Shown here: positions 1 to 11,286 of the stretch, piece by piece | Numbering within the stretch: the stretch's first letter is position 1 | Layout: the number at the start of each line of letters is the position of its first letter | Assembly (NCBI GenBank): GCA_029204225.1 | Contig: CM055100.1 | Coordinates: 13,695,638-13,759,637 of the forward strand | Direction: 5' to 3' | DNA from: Diphasiastrum complanatum | Taxonomy: Eukaryota > Streptophyta > Lycopodiopsida > Lycopodiales > Lycopodiaceae | DNA length: 64,000 nucleotides | Position numbers and translations under genes: made by a program | Notes under the pieces: generated by a model | Databases searched by the model: none | Told to the model about the DNA's origin: nothing | What the model saw: the letters and a program-made list of their open reading frames with translations, nothing else

Positions 1-300
1 CAATACTTCATCTTTGGAAAGTCTTCAACACAAATAATGTTATGATGTTAAGCTACCCCATAATCAATCATAGAGAAGTATATAGCTCTACCAAGATGAT
101 CCATTGAATCATCCATTGTAGGCAAAGGATACTTGGTTTTATTCATCATGATCAATCCCTTTAACCCATGCACATGCGCATACTCTCCGCCTTCTTATTC
201 ATTACAAGAATATACACATCCTTGGGGATTCATTGATCTTGTTGTATCCCATTCTAAGGTATTCTTCTATTTATTAAGCTAACGCATCTGTTCTTTCTAT
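1..300 (-). pseudogene. Ty3/gypsy reverse transcriptase relic
   Basis: Read on the minus strand, 57-168 gives YPLPTMDDSMDHLG, the fingers/palm signature of gypsy reverse transcriptases (consensus YPLPrIDdLlDqLgga). Upstream, about 168-240, VYILVMNKKAESMRMC matches the preceding VLFVKKKDGsmRmCiDY block. At 1-30 VEDFPKMKY matches the block after the first catalytic Asp. The three blocks lie in the right order and spacing but need frame changes and contain stops, so this is a decayed fragment. It would have copied element RNA into DNA. The window edge cuts it, so the catalytic YxDD segment is not visible. No LTR can be assigned to it. Confidence 0.6.
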
Positions 301-990
301 CCAACTAGGTATGGTTAATGGAAAATAAGCTTACAACCAAATAAGAGTTGGATCTTATTATCTACATGGATTTCAAGAGAACGTCCATAAGGCAACAACT
401 CCTTTAAAAGTACATCTCTAATTTATAATAAGGTGTTGTTATGGGTTACCACGTCTAAACTAGAGGGTTTTCAAAGAATAATAAGTTTAAAAAGCATCCG
501 TCCACAATATTCAATATTCAATTTACTTCAACACAATATCAAAAGTTTTGTACTCAACTTTTGACACGTTCCATTCATTCCAAAAAATAAATACATTGTT
601 AGAGAAAAATATTCTCCTTCCTTTAAAGATACACTTTTCTTTGATTAAAACCAAAAATTGGTTTAGTATAATCCATGAATAGTTCATTCCTTGTCGGTGC
701 GTTAGATCTATAGGTATAGATGGTTTGTTTTCATAAGCGAAAAAACTTCCATCAAGTGTCAATGAAGTCATTGTTTTTAGCAAAATTGTGCTAACCTTTG
801 ATGACCATAATCATATCGAAGGTTTGAACATGCATGATTCACATAACATCTACGGTGAAATTTAGAGTCAATGTGTGGCATCTTCATGGCATTACGACCT
901 CCAACGTTTAGCTTGATAACAGGCTGATTGTCATATCAGGATTCGTAGCATTATTTATCATGGCAAGGACACTTTGTTTCCAGTTTCAGA
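301..990. other. AT-rich spacer, no supported gene
   Basis: Only short open frames occur here, none with a recognisable motif. A minus frame of 86 codons (523-783) has no family signature and is not called. Confidence 0.5.
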
Positions 991-994
991 AAGC

Positions 995-3385
995 ATTTCA
1001 TGCTCATCTTTTTTTGTTTCAATTTGGGTGTGCTACTCTTGGTGGTTGTGAGACGGTCGTTCATGCTTTGTGTGCTATTCAAACGAGTAATTTTACGAGT
1101 TGATGTTGCTAATGCTTTCAACTCTGTTTCTCGAGCGGCTATCTTTCAAGAACTTTGTGGTGCTCATTATACACTTGTCATGCTCATTCTTTTTGTGCGT
1201 TGCTTCTATTCTAAAAGTTCTCATTTATACTTTAGTCATGCTTCTCATACTGGTGATGTTATCTTCATTTCTTCTGCTGAGGGAACTCACCAGAGGGATC
1301 CCTTAGGTGGTCCTCTTTTTTTTTTTAAAATTATCGTGCATCGCATGCTAATGCTACAGCTTTTTCCTCCTATTTATTCTCCTCTATTGCGGATGATACA
1401 CATATTGTGGGGCCTGCTAGTAAAGTCATCCCTTTTTTTTTGCATTTCTCAACTCAACTTTTTCTATTGGACTTATAGTGAACAGGTCTAAGTGCATTGC
1501 TTGGTGCCCAAATGGCCTTCCAGCAAATATCTCCTTACTTGTAAGTTTCATTACTCAACTTGGTATTAAAGCACTGGGTGTTCCCATCGGTTCTTCTGGA
1601 TATGTCACTTCATTTATGCAGAAAGCTATGGATGGATTTGCTCGTCATTCTGATATGTTGCCAAAGTTTGAAAAATCTCAGGTTGCAGTCAAAATTCTCA
1701 CTCAATGCTTTGCTCAACGTCCTGGCTATCTTCTACGTTGTGTTTCTCCTTCATCTGACATAATATTATTACTTTGGGATTTTGATGATACTTCATCTGG
1801 CGTATTTGAACGTCTTTTGGGGTCAGGAACCTTTGACACTTCTGAAGGCTAGGTTTCGCAAATTTCTCTTCCATCCTCCTCAGGTGCTGTTGGCCTAGTG
1901 GCCTAGTGTCTACCGCTTGCCTTGCACCAGCTGCTTTTCTCGGAAGTTGGGCTCTTGTTGCCTTTGCACTAGTTTCCAGGTTTCAGTAGGGTAACCAGTC
2001 TCTTCTTCTTTATTCGGTGGCTCATGTAGAGACCGGCAATTTTGCTTTTCGACACGTTCTTCGCACTACTTGAGGTTACTTCCATTGCTTGTACAGCCTT
2101 TTGTGTCCCCCTTTGAATCTTTGGTGACAAATCAGTGACTGATTTTTCAGAAGACTATCATGGAGCATCTTCACTCTTATTCCTTCAGTCAAGTTATCAA
2201 TGATTCACCTTCAGATGCAGTTCGAGCTCGTCTTCTTTCATGTGCTGCTCCAGGTGCAGAGGCTTGGTTGGTTGCACGTCCAGTTCATCCACTCTTGTGG
2301 CTCAACAATGATTTGTTTATAATTGCCCTTTGAACCAAATTGAGACTTCCACATCCAATGTTATTTGGTCTCTCTAAGTGTTTATGTGGGTGTGTGTTGG
2401 ATTCCTTGGGTACTCATCTTATGCGGTGCCCCTCAGGTGGAGAACGTATTGTTGTGCATGATTCCATTCGTGATGTTCTTGCTGCTATTGCTCATGATAG
2501 TGGTTTTCATGTTGTTCAAAAACAGACACATTTCACCAGGGCCTTCTTCGTAATCTTCTCGATGTCGAGTTGACCTTGTTCTCTCGCATGAGAAAATTCC
2601 CACTCTAGGAAAATTAACATCATAATTCGCTGAAAAGTCACTGGTGCGTTGCGAAGACCAAAGGGCATTTTGTTGTAAGCATAAGTGCCCCAATCTATAG
2701 TGAACGTGGTCTTTGAACAATCCTCCTTTCTTACTCCAACCTGATTATAGCCAGAGAAACCATCATGGAAACTATAATGCTCTTGACCAGCAACCTGATC
2801 TAAGATAGAATCAGTGAAGGGTAAAGGATGATGATCCTTCCTTGTGGCAGCATTGAGCTTTCGAAAATCCTGGCATATTCATATTTTGCCAGTCTTCTTC
2901 TTTGGAACAATAACAATGGGAGAAATCCATTCGCTGCTTAAGACGGGATAGATAATATCTGCCTTAAGATGCTTGTTGAGCTCGTCTTTAACCACGAGAG
3001 AGTACTTTGAATTGAGACGATAATGTCTCTCATCAGGACCTCCTTCGTCGTTCTTCCACCACGCAAGGGGCCGCTGCATCTCACGTAGCTCAAGAAAAGG
3101 AGCGAGATTATAATGATCGTACATACGTTGAAGATTTTATCCGCTTTGCCTTGGAAACATATGGATGTCTTCATAAAATTTTTTGTGATTTTTTGTGTTT
3201 ATGTGCGAAGCTTGCGATGAAACGCCAAGGACAAAGCATTATGTTACCATCGTCAGTGTTTCTTTTGCTTTCAATTCTTCGACGAGCTCAATTTGCAAGA
3301 GTAGTTGCTTCAGAGCTTTGTGCATTACCTATTAGTGACACTATTTTAGTTAGTGATTTATATCAAGCAGTTGGTTTTGAGTAAT
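995..3385 (+). pseudogene. Non-LTR retrotransposon pol relic (RT plus C-terminal Cys/His domain), split by a gypsy piece
   Basis: The plus strand carries ordered pieces of a non-LTR reverse transcriptase. At 1108-1320, RVDVANAFNSVSR and later GTHQRDPLGGPLFF are RT motifs (consensus DvkNAFNsvsR and GtQQGDPLgplLF, here with Q to R). At 1478-1760, KCIAWCPNG and LGVPIGSSGYV match the RT/thumb region. At 2160-2330, ARLLSCAAPGAEAWL matches the linker. At 2370-2500, CLCGCVLDSLGTHLMRC is a Cys/His motif, followed by HDSIRDVLAAIAHDSGFHVV. The frame resumes near 3113 with YVEDFIRFALETYG and ends at a TAA at 3384. The Cys/His motif plus this tail is the layout of elements with a restriction-like endonuclease; that assignment is inference. 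Multiple stops and frame changes make it inactive. The second RT Asp box (YxDD) region around 1390-1430 is degenerate. Confidence 0.65.
2600..3124 (-). pseudogene. Ty3/gypsy reverse transcriptase fragment inserted in the non-LTR element
   Basis: The minus strand reads KYSLVVKDELNKHL, then SSEWISPIVIVPKKKTGKI, then DFRKLNAATRKDHHPLPFTD, then a YSFHDGFSGYNQ block, then a TYAYNKMPFGLRNAP block. This is the N-terminal half of a gypsy RT of the lineage whose palm motif is FLDGYSGYNQ. The L to H change beside the catalytic Asp and a frame change near 2880 indicate decay. Both ends abut non-LTR pol sequence (…FHVV… on the left, YVEDF… on the right), so the fragment sits inside the older element. No LTR or target duplication is visible, so it may have arrived by filler DNA or template switching rather than as a complete element. 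Confidence 0.65.
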
Positions 3386-3745
3386 TAACTTACTATTTTA
3401 AGTTTTATTAAGCTTTTGATTACCTTCATTCATTTTTGTCGTTTGCCAGTATCATTCTAGACACTTTAATTTTCTTACCATTCGTCATTGTTTGTTTCTA
3501 CTGTCAGTGCATTTCTATTGCATTACAACATTCACATGCACTTTCAATCCTTCGACGAGCTCAATTTGTAGGACTAGCTGCTTCAAAGCTTCCTGCATTA
3601 TCTATTAGTGAAACTATTTTAGTTAGTGATTTACATCAAACAGTTGGTTTTGAGTAATTAGTTTACTATTTTTTTTATTAAGCTTTTGATTAGCTTCATT
3701 CATTTTTGTCATTCGCCGATATCATTCTATACATTTTAATCTTTT
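3268..3745 (+). repeat. Tandem duplication of the non-LTR element tail, period about 273 bp
   Basis: The stretch beginning CTTTCAATTCTTCGACGAGC at 3268 recurs at 3541 with scattered substitutions and runs to about 3740. Both copies keep the same reading frame (…LSILRRAQF…, then ETILVSDLHQTVGFE or a close variant) and the same TAA stop. The unit therefore holds the end of the pol frame plus downstream sequence. The second copy stops just before the hAT left end at 3760. Confidence 0.65.
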
Positions 3746-3771
3746 TGTATGTTCATGAGTTGCATCGACCC

Positions 3772-3870
3772 CCGGTTCGAACTGCCTTTCACGGTTCGAA
3801 CCATCGAATCGTTCGGACCCGGTTCAAACCGTTTGTACCATTCAAACTGTCTGGCCCTAAAACGATTTCC
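3772..3870. repeat. hAT left subterminal repeats
   Basis: GGTTCGAAC, GGTTCGAACC and GGTTCAAACCG lie within about 70 bp. The block is a diverged direct copy of part of the right-end array (shared run …TCGAATCGTT…). These are likely transposase-binding or spreading repeats. Confidence 0.5.
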
Positions 3871-3924
3871 ATCGGCCCTCAGGATTGTGTTCGCACCACT
3901 GTGTGTGCATTTGCCATTCAGATT

Positions 3925-4370
<446 letters not shown>

Positions 4371-4440
4371 ATCTTGATGGAGTTCAATGTGGGGCCTGGG
4401 CAGTGGGCATTGTGAGAGGGGTGTGGGACCTGGGTAGCTA

Positions 4441-4542
4441 CTTAGTTAGAAGTTAGAAGTTAGAAGTTAGAACTTAGAAGTTAGGAGTTAGTCTGAGTTA
4501 GTAGTTACTAGAGTCTAGTTAGAACTTAGAACTTAGAGAGAT

Positions 4543-4606
<64 letters not shown>
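4441..4606. repeat. AGTTAGA repeat followed by (GA)n tract
   Basis: AGTTAGA-type heptamers are tandemly repeated at 4441-4535, then pure GA runs to 4606, immediately before the BED-finger exon. Similar TTAGAAGTTAGAACTTAG runs recur at 5403, 12900-12960 and 13255-13280, all inside the hAT element. Confidence 0.8.
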
Positions 4607-4607
<1 letters not shown>

Positions 4608-6951
4608 GGGCCACCATACCGAGGGATAGGGATCCCTTGTGGGATCACGTCACCAACGCTGCGGCCTATGGCACATCGGGCACGAAGAGATGGACTTGCA
4701 GATACTGTCACCAATCTTACATTGGAAGGCCCACACGCATCAAGGCACATTTGTTACGTATAAGGGGGTACGAGATTGCCCCTTGCATGCATGCTCCCGA
4801 CACGCTACTCACTCTTGTCGCATCGGAGGAGGTTGGCCCTTCGAGGATGGGGCCTAGATCGAGAGGTAAACACTCAACTCTAAGACTCTTACACTTCAAA
4901 GTTCAAACATTGATCAAGTTTTACGTTTTAACTCACATGATACATCAAGTTTGAAGTTTCAATTTCATTGATCATCTAATTTCTAAATTGTATTGTAATC
5001 ACACCCCTTAGTTGCCATCCGCTCACCCCTCGCTTCCCATGGCCCAGAGGACAGAGCTGCAGATGAGGCAGGGCCTAGTACCCGGCCTAACCTGCCTTCT
5101 GGTGCAGAATCTTCGACATTGCCAAGATTCCATGGATTTCGGAGGTGGTGCGTACTGCACGGTTCTTAGTGAGATTTGTCACCAAGAAGCCTAGGGTCCT
5201 AGCCATGTTCAGGAGACAGTCCACCTTGGATGTCTTGAGACCTGCCCCCACCAGGTATGCAAGTTGCAACTCAAATTTTATTCTTGAATGCGCTTCTGTA
5301 GACTGTTGGTAAGTATTTACTATTTAGTTAGTAGTGGTAAATATTTCATGCAATGATGCATGTGCCATGTATTGTCTTGACTCTTGACTCTCGACTCTTG
5401 TCAGAAGTTAGAACTTAGACTTTCTCACTTGTGCAATGTGCCCTATGCAGGTTTGCATTTATGTTCCTGGTCCTGGAACGACTGCTGAAAGTTCATTAGG
5501 GCTTGAGGCAGATGGTTGTTGTCGTTGACTGGACGCACTGGGGGCCGTCACAGGAGCCCAAGAGTAAGAGATTCGAGCAGACCATTATGTATTCACCATT
5601 TTGGGATGAAGCTCAATCCATTGTGGTGGGCCTACAACCCATCTACACTGTCCTGCGCCTTACAGATCGAGAGGGCTGCACATTGGGCCTCTTGTACGAG
5701 TTCATGGACAGGCTGGGCAAGCAATTGAGGCTTTGCACGACCATTAGCCCAGAGAGGTATATCAAGATTCAAATTTCAAATGTAGTATGTAGACAGTAGT
5801 ATGCAGTATGTACTATCATGTATATTGTACTATATTGTATAATTATTACTGTGTCTTGACTCTTCAATCTTGATTCTTGCAGGCTTGCGGAGGTCCGGCT
5901 CCTTTGGCAGAGTAGGTGGGAGTGGTTTCATAGGCCCCTGCATGCCAGGGCCCACATACTCCATCCACTTTGAAGGAATGAGGAGCAGTTCACAGATAGG
6001 GAGCTCAGGGATGGCTGGAATGCCTATATCTCCCGAGTTTATCCTGATGTACGCAAGCAAGATAACCTGCTGGATGAGCTTCAGATTTTCAGGCAGGAGA
6101 CCTTGGAGTTCGCCACTGGCCCGGCGCTTTTGAGAGAGGGTTAAAAACTAACCATGTGGCATGGTCCATTACAGTTTAAACTTGTTACTTCACATTTTAC
6201 TAACTGCCCCTTGAACTGTGATTCAGGCCAACTACGTCCCGTGTCATAGTAATCGAAGTTTGGGGTTGATGTCCCCAAATTGCGTCGCCTTGCCATCAAG
6301 ATTCTCTCACAGAACTGCACTGCAGTCGCTTGTGAGAGGAACTGGAGTGTCCATTCCATGATTCACACAAAGAAGAGGAATCGACTATCATCAGCGCAGT
6401 TGGAGAGATTGGTGTACGTACACGCCAACTTGAGACTTTTGGGTAGACTCCAGACCACCGCAGAGCCTATCCAGGTAACTTGTAAGCCATAAATTATCAT
6501 TTCTAAATTCTAAAATGTGATCCATCATCCCAGGTGGCAGGACCCAGTTGGCAGTTAGTAATTACTAAATAGATCATATTACATACTACATAGTAGAAAC
6601 TAGACTGTAGCTAAATTTTAACTTTTGTCGGGACTTGACCCTCCAAATTTTGTCTTGATTTCAATGTGCATTGTGACCGTAGGTTAATCCCGATCTGATC
6701 GTTGTGGCAAAGGTTCCAGAGTTGCCACCAAGAGACCAATCAGAGGAGGACGTGTACGCATTCCTCCATGAGGTGGCCATGCAGAGTGTAGGTGAGAAAA
6801 GTAGGATTGTCTAAGGTCCTGAATTAAATTTTCGAAGTTTGAAGTTACTAATTATCGTAATTTACTAATTTGCAGGGAATAACACGTTTGTCCTCCTTTG
6901 TGTACACTGCGCAGGGCCTGTCACTCGAGCAGAGCGTAGGAGGAGGGCAGG

Positions 6952-7872
6952 TGTTGCGCCGGCGCCTCAAAGGGCGCTGGGACTTGAGCGGTTTCCCCAA
7001 CACGCGCTTAAGTCTAACATTCATCCATCATGCACTTACGTAAAAGCCAACTCAGAATCGTAACAAGCTTAACCATTCAGACTTAAGAAAACTGGAATCC
7101 CAACCAACCCGAAAGCCAACTCAGAATCCGTCCCCAAAAGGTAACCAAAGGCAAAGACAAGCCACACATGAAACCCAAGGCATAGTGGTCGCCAAACTGA
7201 CCAATTGGCATAGCGGCAAGCCCCATGTCGATGACAGGGACCCTTAGGCGCCAGCGACGCAAAAAGGTTGTAGTAAGGGTCCTTCCACTTGGACCAGTCC
7301 CGGAGGCGAAACCGAAATGGTAATCATCCCCAAGGATCAACTTTATTAGATTTGGAAGAGGTTACATTCATACATAGACTGACCGGTCTCGGGGCCACCA
7401 ACACGTGCTGGGCATTGTGCCTGGCTCGTGCTGGTAGAGGGAGCTGAGACCTGGCGACTGGATTCCTGGCGCTGGTTGAGCTGCCCAAGTTTCTGTCTGC
7501 CGGACTCCCCCTTATAGTTCTGCTGTGATTCGGCGCACCCCCTCTGGTTTGAAACATAGTGCTTTCTGGTAAAGCACGCTTTTTAGGACTTAGTTTTTAT
7601 TTTGCTGATTAAGCCTGGCAAGCCTGGCATAATCAGTCTGGCTCCCGGACATGGGTCCCGGGAGCCGTCCCGGCGGCCGAATCAACCTGCTTTCCTGACT
7701 AGGCCATGACTCGAGCTCCAGAGCTAGCTCATGACTTTGTGACTACTTGACTGGCTCACCACAGGTCGGAGGCTCAGTCCTTGACATTCTAACTTGCTCT
7801 GGGACCTTAGGGAGTGTCACCCCTTTGAGTCTTACAGGGCACGTTGGGTGCACCCAAGTCAGCTTTACAACA
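6952..7872 (-). repeat. 3' LTR of the gag-only element
   Basis: 921 bp, TG…CA ends on either strand. It differs from its partner at 11287-12207 only at three visible sites near its right end (CCCGGAC versus CCCAGAC, GTCCCGG versus GTCTCGG, CACGTTG versus CACGCTG). Confidence 0.93.
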
Positions 7873-7884
7873 TCCTCCCCTCGT
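7873..7884 (-). other. Polypurine tract of the gag-only element
   Basis: On the minus strand, GAGGGGAGGA lies directly against the 3' LTR. This is the expected position of the RNase H-resistant primer for plus-strand DNA synthesis. Confidence 0.75.
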
Positions 7885-8239
7885 TTGAGAAAGCTGATGT
7901 CCTCATCAGGGCCAAACTAGAACCTAAGACTCATGGCACGGGCTTAATTCACCGGCCAGACTTTAGTCACATATACAAGGGCACGGGCTTGATTCACCGG
8001 CCAAAGGAAACCAACTGTAAAGCAGAGTAATGATATTGTGTTTTACACCCAGCACAGGAAAAGTGTGGATCTAGTTCACTTACGTAAAACCTGTGTGAAG
8101 CTGCTGCACTTAGACATCAAACTGAAGCTCACTCCTCAATGAGAAATGCGGCTTACTTTATTAGCATGAAAGAAAAAGGTACTCACGGCTCCCTTAAGCC
8201 TCAGATATGTCGTTGTCGTCGCACATCTGGATGAGTCCC

Positions 8240-10453
8240 CTAGGACTCTAGATATTTCGTTTGGTCGTCCAGGTTGAGCTCCTTGAGCTCTGCATCGGCA
8301 CTTAGATTCACCTTTGACGTAGAAACTGCAGGCAATGTTGGCTCCATTTGACCTCGCGTCAACTGGTTTGTCACTGTTGGATGTCTTTCATTAAAAAGGT
8401 GAGTTTTCGCTTGGTCACACAAGGTGAGCTCTTTGAGCTCTGCATCGGCACTTGAATTCACCTTTGATGTAGAGACTATAGGCAATTTTGGCTCCATTTG
8501 TTCCCGTGTCAGCTGGTCTGTCACTGTTGGTTGTCCTTCGTTAAATAGGTGAATGAGATTGGGAGGAATGGTTGGCTCAGGTTCATTTGTGTCGTTCTTT
8601 TCTAGTTGGTCCCCTGGCACAGCTCTGACGACACAAGGTCTCCTGCCATTATATAATAACACAAGGTTAACCCCTTTTGCCAAGAAGGCCACCACATGTT
8701 CGTTAAACCAACTTAATCCCAAAATAGCGTCGAAGGCATCCATCTTCAAGATTGTGAACGTTAGTCGATTCTTCCAGGCTCCCAGAGAGATTGGTAAGTT
8801 GGTTGCCAATCTACAAGTGGTCATTGTACCTTTCGCGGTCTCCACACAAATAGGAGTCACATTTTCTTCACATTGGATGTCCAATTCTCCTGTCAGTTTT
8901 TCTGACAAGTAGTTATGTGACGTCCCCAGGTCTACCATGAAGTAAATGATCCTGCCTTGAATACAGCCTTTCAGGTACAATAACTTGGATCCCCTCGCAG
9001 GAGTCGCCATAAGATGTTCACGATAAGCCGCAAGTGCCCCTATCTGTTGCAAGGCATTCAGGTCAGACTCCGTCAAATCCGTTTCTAGGTCCTCTTCATC
9101 ATCTTGTTCACCATCTTCTTGATCAAATGCCTCTCTCTCCATCCTATCAAATCCTTCAATGGCAGCCATGATTTGCTTATTCAATGGTTTGGGACATGAT
9201 CTCCAAGAGTGACCTTGCTGATGACAGTTGAAGCAACGCATGGAACTGCCCACTGTTGGTGAGCTGTTGCTGTGACTAGTCGAAGGTCCAACATTGTTTC
9301 TTCTCTGGAACATGTTCCCCCCATTGTTGCCTTGGTTGCCAAACCTTGTTTTTGTTGGGAATTTATTCACGCTACTTGAGGCTTGGTTGCCATTTGGAGC
9401 TGAGTCCCCCCTTGAAAAGAAGCTCGGACTCGGTCTGGATCCACTAAATACTCTTGTTGAGGTTGCGGGAGCAGCTGGTGCCAATGTGCTCTCATAATCA
9501 CAAACCATTTCAGCCGCTCGAATAGTTGAATTGAAATCATGGGGCATGTAGCTGTCTATCGCACGTCGGGTCCAGGATTGCATTCCAGACAATAGGTAAT
9601 GAGTTTTGTCCGCCTCGGACATATCTTCAATAACCCATACACTCTGTCTGAATCTATTGAGGTACTCTCGCAATGACCCTTTCTGTTTGAGCCCCGATAA
9701 TTTTGTCCTCAATCTCATGTGTGAATCCTTCGGTATGAACTCCTCTCGTAACGCGGCTTTGAATGCGTCCCATGTTTGAAAATGCATTCCTGCCATCCGG
9801 TACCAATTTGTAGTGTAGCCCTCAAAATATGCTAATGCCAAGTCAGTTCTTTCTTCCTCAGGAGTTCTCATTAGACGGAAGTAATGGTCCATGTGAAACA
9901 ACCAATCTTCCACAACTCGAATGTCACGCTCTCCTTTGAAAGTAGGTGGTGCTTTCACTTTGGCAGTCTTTCTTGGGCCCTCCGTGGTTCGCGCTCGTGG
10001 TTCTCTTGGTATCTGTGGAGGAGGCGCCACTGCATTCTCCCTAGTTGCTTCCAACTCTTCAAACCTGGCTTCGAGCTGTGTTAGCCCGTCTCTCATTTCT
10101 CTAGCAAGGTTAATTTGGGTAAGATTCATGGCTCGCAAGGATGTTTGCCATTCTTTCCTTTCGGTTTCTCTATCCTTCTTCACCTCGCTAAGCATAGCCG
10201 TCATTGCGCTTGATAAGTATTGCCGCATCTTCACTTCAAAAAGGTCCTGTTGTGCCTCTGGCAAGGGTTCATCTCTTGGTGTAGGTTCAGAAGGGCCACC
10301 CATCTCTTCATGGAGGGGCGCCACTGTGGAGTGCATACGCTCTTTCTTTCTCGACTTGGACCTGGTGCCATCTCGATGCATGCGAGAGCTGTATTCTCGA
10401 GTCATCTCTTCTCCGTCCGTCAGTGCTCGTAATTCTTCAAGATGGTCCTCCAT
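8240..10453 (-). CDS. Gag-protease polyprotein of the LTR element (737 aa)
   Basis: An intact 737-codon frame. Residues about 70-140 are charged and probably coiled-coil. About 170-325 form a retrotransposon gag domain (YFEGYTTNWYRMAG, FKAALREEFIP, LREYLNRFRQSVWVIEDMSE). About 405-420 is a CCHC zinc knuckle (CFNCHQQGHSWRSC) for nucleic-acid binding. About 500-620 is a retropepsin-like domain (FMVDLGTSHNYLSEKL … AILGLSWFNEH), in which the usual D-S/T-G catalytic triplet reads D-L-G, so proteolysis is doubtful. The last about 100 residues contain a 50-residue tandem duplication (HLFNE…ADAELKEL). The protein ends without pol. It likely builds the virus-like particle that packages this RNA. The ATG lies 833 bp from the 5' LTR. 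Confidence 0.88.
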   Translation of the reverse strand: MEDHLEELRALTDGEEMTREYSSRMHRDGTRSKSRKKERMHSTVAPLHEEMGGPSEPTPRDEPLPEAQQDLFEVKMRQYLSSAMTAMLSEVKKDRETERKEWQTSLRAMNLTQINLAREMRDGLTQLEARFEELEATRENAVAPPPQIPREPRARTTEGPRKTAKVKAPPTFKGERDIRVVEDWLFHMDHYFRLMRTPEEERTDLALAYFEGYTTNWYRMAGMHFQTWDAFKAALREEFIPKDSHMRLRTKLSGLKQKGSLREYLNRFRQSVWVIEDMSEADKTHYLLSGMQSWTRRAIDSYMPHDFNSTIRAAEMVCDYESTLAPAAPATSTRVFSGSRPSPSFFSRGDSAPNGNQASSSVNKFPTKTRFGNQGNNGGNMFQRRNNVGPSTSHSNSSPTVGSSMRCFNCHQQGHSWRSCPKPLNKQIMAAIEGFDRMEREAFDQEDGEQDDEEDLETDLTESDLNALQQIGALAAYREHLMATPARGSKLLYLKGCIQGRIIYFMVDLGTSHNYLSEKLTGELDIQCEENVTPICVETAKGTMTTCRLATNLPISLGAWKNRLTFTILKMDAFDAILGLSWFNEHVVAFLAKGVNLVLLYNGRRPCVVRAVPGDQLEKNDTNEPEPTIPPNLIHLFNEGQPTVTDQLTREQMEPKLPIVSTSKVNSSADAELKELTLCDQAKTHLFNERHPTVTNQLTRGQMEPTLPAVSTSKVNLSADAELKELNLDDQTKYLES

Positions 10454-10807
10454 TATAGTCAGAGGTGTACTTCCAACAGATTATCGCCTCAATCCTTTTT
10501 ATATTTGAAGCTCTCCCTTCTGTCAGCCGGGCCCCACAGCTCTCTTTTCTTCTTTATTAAATCAGCTTCAATGAAAATATCTCTTCCTCAAACTTAGCAC
10601 GCCCACATCACCTGAGAGCCAAGTAGGAACCAGGTCATTTGTGTCCAAGCAAGCACACGACACACGGAACATACCAACCAAAGCAAACACAGAGGATCCT
10701 TCTCAAGCCACAAACCCCCCTTGAGACCGAACGTAGGACCTTTGCCTAGCCGCGCCCACACAAATCTATCACAGAATTAGCCCACGGGGAAACATCCATC
10801 CAACCAT

Positions 10808-11195
10808 CCGTGCTTTCACCATTAAGCAGCACATTGCCTCAGTCACGCCCCACCACTTTTTGGTCGATAGCCCTTATAGCTAAACGATCGGCAGCTATCC
10901 CGCACCGGCAGCTAACCACCCGTGCTTTACACCCGAATTCGAGCAGCATCTCTGTATCAATGGTTAACCCGTACAGTTCGAATATGTCGCCCCGCACCCC
11001 ACAAGGTACAGACCGTGCTTTCACCTACCTAGGCAGCACTTTGCCTCATCCGTCCTACGTGCAGACAGCGCCAGGCCCGAACCGCGAGAACTGACCGTGC
11101 TTACACCTCGAGGGCAGCACTTTGACTCATCAAGTCCCCCGTTCTGCCGACCACCCCGACCGTGGACGCACCCGTGCTTACACTGTGGGCAGCAC
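10808..11195. repeat. Five hairpin repeats in the untranslated leader of the gag-only element
   Basis: Five copies of a motif with CCGTGCTT, a short loop, then GGCAGCAC start at GTGCT positions 10810, 10922, 11015, 11097 and 11174. In four of them GTGCT can pair with a downstream AGCAC; the second copy has AGCAT. Loops differ in sequence and length (12-18 nt) while the stems persist. They lie between primer-binding site and gag ATG, where packaging and dimerisation signals of LTR elements usually sit. The role is inference. Confidence 0.6.
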
Positions 11196-11272
11196 CTTGC
11201 GCAACGGTTGTTCTGACAAATCCCAAAAACGTGGCCATCCCTGTGAGACTTGCGTAGCTGACCGGCTAGTCG

Positions 11273-11284
11273 GCTCTGATACCA
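11273..11284 (-). other. Primer-binding site (initiator tRNA-Met)
   Basis: Minus-strand TGGTATCAGAGC, two bases from the 5' LTR, matches the complement of the plant initiator tRNA-Met 3' end. Confidence 0.85.
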
Positions 11285-11286
11285 CA

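Noticed and set aside
7083-7557. Two minus frames of 85 and 77 codons, repeated exactly at 11418-11892
   Set aside because: They lie inside the LTRs and are duplicated only because the LTRs are; no protein features.
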